Shown in pieces: positions 57,375-64,000 of a DNA stretch of 64,000 bases; position 1 is the stretch's first letter, and each line of letters starts with the position of its first letter. Origin of the DNA: Posidonia oceanica. Lineage: Eukaryota; Streptophyta; Magnoliopsida; Alismatales; Posidoniaceae. A program made the translations under genes and the position numbers. Where the stretch lies: positions 75,994,501 to 76,058,500 of the forward strand of contig JAZBRS010000014.1 of the NCBI GenBank assembly GCA_037176725.1, given 5' to 3'. The notes beneath the pieces were generated by a model, which was not told the DNA's origin, made no database searches, and worked only from the letters and a program-made list of their open reading frames with translations.

Positions 57375-58742
57375 GTCTGCATTGAGGACTATTACTCGGA
57401 TAAGGAGCAGTCTGGCACAGTAGAGGCAGTCCCAACTGGCAGGAAGGAAATGATCAGCACAAAGGCACCTCAGTCAATTTGTTCAGCTCTCCCTCCCGCG
57501 AATACAGCAGACAGCACAACAGGCTCAGTGGCAGAACTGGCAAGCTCTCACACTTTTGCAGCCACATCCGCATTACAAGTACAGGCAGCAGCGGTACAGG
57601 AGTCAGAGACACTCCTTCTGGCAGAATCGGGTAGGCTACCTGCGGTCGCAGTCGCACCAGTGCCATTGTCGCTCTCTCTGGAGGGACAGTCGATCAATTC
57701 AGTTAGCAGCGCGACTCGGCCTACTCCAGTGGCCGCATCACTGAGAATGCAGTCGACGCAGTCCGCTTCGCATCTTCCTGCCGCAAAACAACAACTCTCA
57801 TGGCAGGCCCCCATGGCATCAGAAGCTGCACTCTCACAGTCACAACCAAACGCAGAGGACCAACTAAGCACCATAGTCTCCCGACCCTTGAGCCCTCAGA
57901 AGAGCACCTCTGCCTGCCCTCCACCTGCAATAGTGACTCTGGCAGCATACCCATCTGTGGCCCCACTGACTAGTCTGTTTGGATCTCCCACGCCAAAGTT
58001 GCCGCTATCGGGCGCGCCTATGAGCTAGATCATGCAAATTCCGAGGGCAGCGATCTGTCTTGCAGCCGGGCCAGTGCCGCAGGCCCCCGACGCCTACTAC
58101 GTCGACTCACCCTCAGACGAGGAGGAAGGAGTGGCGATAGAAGCCCAGGTCGATTCATGGATGTCCGACTTAGAGCTACTTTATCAAGAACAAATCAAGT
58201 CGATAGCAGAAGACCTGGCAGAGCATCGAGCCGCAGGAAGGAAAGGGAAAGCCGTGGTTACGGACCCTCCTCTGCAAGAAGACCATGCCTCTATCATGGC
58301 CTTAGAAGAAGGCTCAGCAACGTCGGACTCCCCTAGACCAGATGAACTCATCACTCTACAACCAAAAGGCGGGTCTAGGTGGTTTGTGCAACACATGCCT
58401 CACTGGGGCAGCATAGCGAGCGGCAGTGCCCAGATCAACCGCCGGTCCGGCATACCCTCCACAAGCACACTAGAAGACTCAAAGGAGGAAGCACTACCAA
58501 TCCAAGCAGCTGCGGTAATAGAGCAGAAAGCAGAATCAGTAGCAGAGTTGTTAGCAGCCTCAGTAGCAGGGCCATCAGCGGTATCAGCGGCAGAATCAGC
58601 AAGGCCTTCAGCAGTATCAGCAGAACACTCAGCAGAATCAGTCAGGCTAGAGCAAACAGTAGAAGGAGTTGCTGGGACGGAGGTCGCGCACCGAGTCTAC
58701 AAGAATACTCAAGTGAGCGTGACCATCCTGAAGCGTCACTAG
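57375..58742 (+). pseudogene. Linker between protease and RT of element D
   Basis: 456 codons in the gag frame, cut by TAG at 58026 and ending in TAG at 58740, with a TAA two codons later at 58746. Composition is low in complexity: Ala, Ser, Val, Glu-rich, with repeated AES/SAVSAE-type blocks at about 58540-58650. An acidic block SPSDEEEG is near 58110. No domain is recognised. Ogre elements have an intron with stops between protease and RT, so part of this may be spliced out; alternatively the stops are decayed Gln codons. Confidence 0.6.
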
Positions 58743-58748
58743 GGCTAA

Positions 58749-60480
58749 GCAGCGGAACATATACACTCTTTCGACATCACAAGTCCTTCTTTTGAGAAAG
58801 AGATCCTCTCGAAACTTATTTCTTATGGAAAGGAGGACGATACGGGCATGGATGAGACTGACGAACCATTGCTCGAGTTCCGGCCCTATGACGACGACCC
58901 AGAAGGTCCCAACCTCCATGTTGAAGAAGAAACAGAGGTTGTCAACATCGGCACAGCTGAGGAAGTCAGAGAAGTTCGTATCAGTGCTCAGCTGTCCTCC
59001 CAGGCTCGAACAGAGTTCATCGCATTTTTGAAAGAATATGCGGATATCTTCGCCTGGAGTTACGAGGATATGGTCGGCCTTGACATAGAGATAGTGGTGC
59101 ACAATCTGCCCTTAAACCTGGATGCCAAGCCAGTGAAGCAGAAACTAAGAAGATGGCGACCGCAGTGGCTGCTCATGATCAAAGAAGAGATAATGAAGCA
59201 GCTCAGAGTCAACTTTCTGAAGGTCGTTCTTTATCCTGAGTGGCTGGCAAACATTGTACCTGTGCCCAAGAAAGATGGCCGAGTTCGGATCTGCATCGAC
59301 TATAGGGACCTGAACAAGGCGAGTCCCAAGGACGACTTCCCCTTGCCTCACATTGACGTCCTAGTCGACAATACAGCGGGCCACAAGATGCTCTCCTTCA
59401 TGGACGGCTTTTCTGGATATAACCAAGTTAAAATGGCAGAAGAAGACATGGAAAAGACTTCATTCATCACCCCTTGGGGAGTCTTCTGCAACCAAGTCAA
59501 GCCGTTCGGTCTGAAGAATGCTGGTGCGACCTATTAGAGGGCCATGACTGCACTGTTCCATGACCTCATGCACCAAGAAGTAGAGGTCTACGTAGATGAC
59601 ATGATTGCTAAAACCAGAGAGCCTGAAGACCATCTTGCCTGTCTAAAAAAGCTCTTTGATCGTCTACGGAAATACAAATTGTGCCTGAATCCCAAGAAGT
59701 GTGTATTCGGAGTATCTTCTGGCAAGCTGCTCGGCTACATTGTTAGCCAAAGGGGGATTGAGGTGGACCCGATGAAAGCAAAAGCCATCATGGACATGCC
59801 ACCCCCCAGAACTAAAAAGGAGGTCAGAAATCTGCTTGGGCGTTTACAGTATATCAGTCGCTTTATTGCACAGCTTACGCCCATCTGTGAACCCATATTC
59901 AAACTCCTGAAGAAGAATGCGCAAATCGACTGGAGCGAGATGTGTCAGGCTGCATTTGCCAAGATCAAGCAGCTGTTGATCAAGCCTCCTGTCCTGGTTC
60001 CCCCTACACCAGGGAGACCTTTGCTTCTCTACCTTTCTACCACGCAGCATTCCATGGGCGCCGTCTTGGGCCAACATGACGAATCTGGTAGAAAAGAGCG
60101 CGCCATCTATTACCTGAGCAAGCAGTTTAATGAATGCGAAGCCAGGTACAGTACACTAGAGAAGACCTGCTTGTCCCTTGTCTGGGCTGCACAGAAGTTG
60201 AGGCACTACATGATGGCATACCCAGTTCAGCTCTTATGCCGGCATGATGCTATCAAGTTCCTCTTTCAAAAGCCGGCCATGGCAGGCAGATGTGCTAAGT
60301 GGCAGGTGTTATTGTCTCAGTACGACATCACCTTTGTCACACAGAAATCCATGAGGGGTCAGGCCATGGCAGACCATCTTGCTGATCTTCCTCTGCCTGA
60401 ATACCAACCCCTCCAGACGCAGTTCCCTGACGAGGACATCCTCTTCGCAATGGAGGACTCTGAGGAGAAAAATCCTGAAA
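58749..60480 (+). pseudogene. Reverse transcriptase and first RNase H of element D
   Basis: Same frame as gag. RT boxes: QKLRRWRPQW (about 59140), VPVPKKDGRVRICIDYRDLN (about 59260), FMDGFSGYNQ (about 59418), PFGLKNAGATY (about 59505) and the catalytic VYVDDM at about 59588. A TAG at 59535 interrupts the frame right after the ATY box, where gypsy RTs have Gln. The connection region follows, then the gypsy-type RNase H (ILY-like LLLYLSTTQHSMGAVLG at about 60020, to about 60300), which looks degenerate. The enzyme would copy element RNA. One stop removes full-length product unless read through. Confidence 0.88.
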
Positions 60481-60923
60481 AACAAGAGGAATGGCAGCTC
60501 CACTTTGATGGCGCTGTCAACAAAAAGGGCCGAGGCGTAGGCGCAGTGCTGACCACGCCCTAGGGACAGATGATTCCTTTCGCGAGGAAGCTGACTTTCA
60601 CCTGCACAAACAATGAAGCGGAATATGAAGCATGCATCGTAGGGTTGAAAGTCGCCCTCGAGCATAAGGCGCGGAAGCTGCATGTGCACGGTGATGCCAT
60701 GCTAGTGATTTCTCAAGTGAACGGTGACTGGAGGACAAAAGATCCCAAACTTGTGCCGTATCACGAACACCTGCTGAGGCTGATGGAAGAGTTTGAGAGC
60801 ACCTGCTTCACATACATGAACAGAGCAAAGAACGCGTACGCAGACGCGCTAGCAACTCTGGCATCCTGGCTCACTATACCTGAAGACAGCACAGTGGATG
60901 TATCTGTTACCCACATTGAGTAG
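60481..60923 (+). pseudogene. Second, archaeal-type RNase H of element D
   Basis: An added RNase H follows the RT: LHFDGAVNKKGRGVGAVL (about 60495, first Asp), NNEAEYEA (about 60610, Glu), HVHGDAMLVISQV (about 60685, Asp). A TAG at 60561 falls inside the domain and another at 60921 ends the piece; the frame is otherwise open. Dual RNase H is a known property of plant Tat elements and is thought to take over from the degenerate first domain. Confidence 0.85.
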
Positions 60924-60935
60924 CCTGCATACTGC

Positions 60936-61877
60936 ATGAACATAGAAGAGGCGGATCCAGCAGAGGAGCAGCCCTGGTATCAAGACATAAAATCTTTCCT
61001 AGAGTCTGGCAGCTTTCCTCCTGATACCGCGGCAGCAGACAAGAGAACTCTGGCGCGTCTGGCGTCAAAGTATGTGTTGGGGGCTGGGCAGCTGTACAGA
61101 AGGTCATATAATCAGATGCTACTGCGCTGCCTGAACAGATCAGAGGCTGACATGCTGATGCTTCAAGTGCATGCGGGGACCTGTGGCCCGCACATGAACG
61201 GAGTCCTCCTGGTCAAGAAGATCATGCTCCAAGGATATTTCTGGCAGACCATGGAAGCAGATTGCTGCCGATTCGTGCGTAGATGCCACAACTACCAGAT
61301 CCATGGTAACTTCATCAAGGCCCCCCCACAACAGCTGCATAACATGTCTTCGCCATTGCCTTTCTCCACCTGGGGGATTGATGTCATTGGCGCTATCCAC
61401 CCGGCTGCTTCAAATGGTCATCGTTACATTCTGGTAGCGATCGATTACTTTACCAAGTGGGTGGAAGCAGTCTCTTATAAGACAGTCACCGCTGTGGCAA
61501 CAGAAAAGTTTATCAGGAACAATATCGTTGCCCGATATGGGGTCCCGCACTCTGTCCTCTCTGATAATGGCACAAACTTCATTGCCAAAAGGATCGAGGA
61601 ATACCTGCAGAGTCTCAAGATCAAGCATCATAGATCCTCACCCTACCGGCCACAGATGAACGGAGCGGTGGAGTATGCAAACAAGAACATTGTTAAAATC
61701 CTGAAGAAGATGGCAGAAACCCACAAAGATTGGCATGACAAGCTATCGTACGCGCTTTGGGCGTACAGGACATCTATCCGGACCTCGACGGGAGCCACCC
61801 CGTATTCTCTGGTATACGGCATGGAAGCGGTGTTGCCTATCGAAGTAGAGATCTCCTCACTGCTGGATGCATGTTGA
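60936..61877 (+). CDS. Integrase of element D (C-terminally short)
   Basis: Continues in the gag-pol frame. Zinc-binding part: HAGTCGPH at about 61168 and RCHNYQIH at about 61283, where the last expected Cys is Tyr. Core: WGIDVIG at about 61374, LSDNGTNF at about 61560 and GAVEYANK at about 61665 supply D, D and E. After YGMEAVLPIEVEI the frame ends in TGA at 61875 within about ten codons. Relatives continue well beyond this point, so the C-terminal DNA/chromatin-contacting part is missing or replaced. Confidence 0.85.
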   Translation: MNIEEADPAEEQPWYQDIKSFLESGSFPPDTAAADKRTLARLASKYVLGAGQLYRRSYNQMLLRCLNRSEADMLMLQVHAGTCGPHMNGVLLVKKIMLQGYFWQTMEADCCRFVRRCHNYQIHGNFIKAPPQQLHNMSSPLPFSTWGIDVIGAIHPAASNGHRYILVAIDYFTKWVEAVSYKTVTAVATEKFIRNNIVARYGVPHSVLSDNGTNFIAKRIEEYLQSLKIKHHRSSPYRPQMNGAVEYANKNIVKILKKMAETHKDWHDKLSYALWAYRTSIRTSTGATPYSLVYGMEAVLPIEVEISSLLDAC

Positions 61878-62008
61878 ACTACATTATCAACCTCAGATTC
61901 TGCTTTCTGTCAGAGATTATATGCCTGTGTGATCTGACTGTTTACAATATTAATAACAGGTACCTTCAAGTTCTGCAGCTATCTGCCTGTACCCCTGCAG
62001 TCTGCGCA
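61878..62008 (+). other. Short spacer between integrase and the 3' ORF
   Basis: 131 bp of more AT-rich sequence with TTTACAATATTAATAACAG/G at about 61940-61961, which looks like a splice acceptor. It could be the end of an intron that provides the 3' ORF mRNA, as env-like ORFs of retroelements often use splicing. This is inference. Confidence 0.35.
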
Positions 62009-63211
62009 ATGGGCTTCCCTACCCTGTTGACTCCAGCACACTGCTCGGAGACCCTGCGAGAATGGATCGGCGAGCTTAACCAAGAAGACTGCGAAAAGCT
62101 GTGCCTGTGGGGCATTCCAACCAAGCTGCTGAAGGCTGCTGATGTGGAAGTAAACCGCCATCTTCTGTGTGCCACCGCAAGGTTCTGGAAACCGGCACAC
62201 CACGTCTTTCGCTTTGGCAGAACTGAGCTAACACCCACACTGGAAGAAGTGCGTCGGATCTGCGGCTTCTCCAAGATCATGGGGCCGCCTATCTTAATGA
62301 GGCGTGATGGATATCTCGAGGTCCTGAGCCAACTGACTGGGCTCCCTACTCGAAGCTGCCAACAAAGACTGATCTGCACCAGCGGACCTGAACCTATGCT
62401 TCGCCTAGCGCACTTTGATGATGTCATGAAGAAGCGCGTCGAACTCGGAGATGAGCTGTGGCTCCGAGGGTTTGTCATCCGTTTCCTAGGCGAGCTGATC
62501 TTTACTCATGGCCGACTGACAGTGGCCATTGAGGTTGCAGAAATAGCACTCGCTGTGGTGACCCGGCACATAGACCTGGCACCAGTTGTTCTGGCAGAAA
62601 CATACCGCGGGCTAGACCGTATCTCACATCGCTGCCGCCACTTCCATGGCTGCGGGGCACTTATGTAAGTCTGGCTAGCCGCGCACTTAGAGATGAACCT
62701 TCTGTGCCCCCAGGTACATGCCTTTGAAGCCTACTGCAGCAGCGCCCGTGCCCAGACAGTCAAGAGCGTCAAAGAGGAATATGAGAGGCTATCAGCACTG
62801 ACTGATGACGCAGTAAACTGGCATATCATCCCCTCCGTCGCCGAGCCATTCACTGTCTTCTTCAGCGCACGCGACACGCGGCTGATTGTACTACCAGGAC
62901 TCACGGCAGGTGTGGAATACCATCCCATCAGGGTTATGCGCCAGTTTGGCTTCCAGCAGGGCGCCTTTGTTGACAGCACAGCGCCCGAGCTTCTTCAGGC
63001 ATACCCTCTCAGCACAACTGCCCCAACAAAGAAGCTGGCCGATCTGATGCTGCATGGGATGCGATCAACAGACATCGCAGCTGCGAGAGGTGCAGGATGC
63101 ACCCCTGAGTATGTGACTGAGGTCCAAGAGCTCTGGCCCATCAATGAAATATCGCCAGGCGGCCCTCTATTCCCCGACGCCAGGCAGTCAAAGAAGGCCC
63201 GAACCGGCTAG
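62009..63211 (+). pseudogene. Extra 3' ORF of element D, plant-mobile-domain / DUF7745-like
   Basis: ATG 62009 opens 400 codons in a frame different from pol, with one TAA at 62666. Both sides of the TAA stay in the same frame and read through smoothly (GCGALM before, VWLAAHLEMN after). The block WKPAHHVFRFGRTELTPTLEEV at 62191-62256 is the hallmark of the plant mobile domain / DUF7745 group, domesticated in MAIN/MAIL-type host proteins and also carried by plant gypsy and MULE elements. A Lys-rich end (QSKKARTG) could be a nuclear signal. Its role in transposition is unknown. Confidence 0.75.
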
Positions 63212-63767
63212 GGCACTTGTGCAGCTAATATGTAGTTTCCTTTCAAGTTGTGCTGTATATTTTGGCCTACCACAGGCATGTACTCAGCAGTTCTTTCAAT
63301 GAAAAAGTGTTTTCTGCTGTCTGCTTGCACTTCAGGACACTGCTTAATGCATTGCATAATCATTGCCAACCTCATCTTGAGCCCTTTGGTCAGACTTGCA
63401 GCCAACACAACGCAGGAAAGTCCTCAGCAGCCAATCCGGAGTCCAGAATCTCTGCAGACCCGCGCCGTCAAGCCAAGCCATCCAGCGTCCCCAGCTGAGT
63501 CTCTGCGGGTTGGCACCCCCAACTGCTCGGCGATAGGTCCGTCAACCTGTCATCATCTTCGGGCTGGTACCCTAAACTACTCGTCTGACAAACACGACAG
63601 TTTTTGTCTTCACCCTCTGCTTTTGATGCTAAGGACGCGCTGGCCAACCCCTGGGGTCATCCCGACACCAGGGGCATCTTTTGATCGCCCCTTGGTATCA
63701 TTCTCTCCCTCTTTCCCCCATGATATTCCTGGTATCATGGGATGATTCGCTCTCGCGAAACCCATTC
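63212..63767 (+). other. 3' UTR of element D, proximal part
   Basis: Non-coding. CGGGTTGGCACCCCCAACTG at 63506 and following matches the sequence into which solo LTR B inserted in element A, so this UTR segment is conserved between the two families. A perfect hairpin with arms CCCATGATA/TATCATGGG and a 7-base loop lies at 63717-63741. Confidence 0.7.
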
Positions 63768-63771
63768 ATTT

Positions 63772-64000
63772 GCCGGCCGATAAGTCCGATATCTTATCAT
63801 CTCTTTCCCTTTGCCGGCCGATAAGTCCGATATCTTATCATCCTTTCATCCCCTCTTTGCCGGCTGATAAGTCCGATATCTTATCATTCTATTCTTTTAT
63901 TCATTTGCCGGCCGATAAGTCCGATATCTTATCATCTCTTTCCTTTTGTCGGCCGATAAGTCCGATATCTTATCATCTCTTTCCCTTTGCCGGCCGATAA
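63772..64000 (+). repeat. 40-48 bp minisatellite in the 3' UTR of element D
   Basis: Units start at 63772, 63813, 63859, 63907, 63949 and 63989 and continue past the window. The core GCCGGCCGATAAGTCCGATA plus TCTTATCAT is nearly invariant; a pyrimidine-rich spacer of variable length follows. GATAAG and CTTATC in each unit can pair as a hairpin. Confidence 0.92.

Larger units (their letters stand above)
46141..64000 (+). mobile_element. Tat/Ogre-type Ty3-gypsy element D (3' end outside window)
   Basis: At least 17.9 kb: a 5.86-kb 5' LTR, PBS, 1.4-kb leader, gag-protease frame, a long linker, reverse transcriptase, two RNase H domains, integrase, an extra 3' ORF and a 3' UTR with a minisatellite. 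The giant LTR, Arg-tRNA-type PBS and second RNase H are reported marks of the Tat/Ogre lineage. It is inserted in gag of element C. The coding frame has few lesions, all stop substitutions, so it is younger than C. Confidence 0.92.

Noticed and set aside
62664..62713. Intron in the 3' ORF (GTAAGT ... CCCCCAG)
   Set aside because: Splice-like ends exist, but splicing there puts the downstream part out of frame, whereas direct reading across the TAA keeps both halves in frame.

Overview
This is a plant nuclear window: one spliced saposin-domain gene surrounded by Ty1-copia, Ty3-gypsy (Tat/Ogre-type and Athila-like), L1-type LINE and MITE sequences. Many of these are nested inside one another. 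Spliceosomal introns, plant tRNA primer-binding sites, gypsy elements with LTRs of 3-6 kb and CAG-to-TAG decay of coding frames all point to a repeat-rich flowering plant. I cannot place it to species, or safely to monocot versus dicot. No rRNA, tRNA or CRISPR locus was seen.

Left part, 1-17.5 kb. The only host gene I can support runs on the minus strand from 14554 to 3707. Its five coding exons give a 231-residue secreted protein with two saposin B domains. The third intron holds a complete but decayed copia element (4866-10175, 5-bp target duplication GTTAT). That element carries a Harbinger/Tourist-like MITE (5775-6263, TAA duplication) in its reverse transcriptase. The region upstream of the gene holds diverged short repeats.

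Middle part, 17.6-40.4 kb. A decayed L1-type LINE on the plus strand (zinc-knuckle ORF1, endonuclease, reverse transcriptase) stops at 24472. There the LTR of a minus-strand Tat-like element begins (family A/C, pieces 24473-26384 and 32941-33996). This LTR is split by a 6.6-kb Athila-like non-autonomous element that has a PBS, a PPT and a gag-like ORF but no polymerase. Next to it is a short 3'-UTR piece of the Tat-like element, into which a 6-kb solo LTR of a second Tat family (B/D, 34326-40380) inserted with a GCTGC duplication.

Right part, 40.4-64 kb. A plus-strand family A/C element (5' LTR 40433-43766, PBS, gag) is cut in gag by a plus-strand family B/D element (5' LTR 46141-51998). The latter runs past the window edge and carries gag, protease, reverse transcriptase, two RNase H domains, integrase, an extra 3' ORF of plant-mobile-domain type, and a 3' UTR with a 40-48 bp minisatellite.

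Most notable: the A/C LTRs carry 58-bp double-hairpin modules at regular spacing of about 233 bp, whose stem arms change together. Every premature stop in the 3' element's main frame is compatible with C-to-T loss of a glutamine codon. The extra ORF follows an integrase that seems to lack its C-terminal part.
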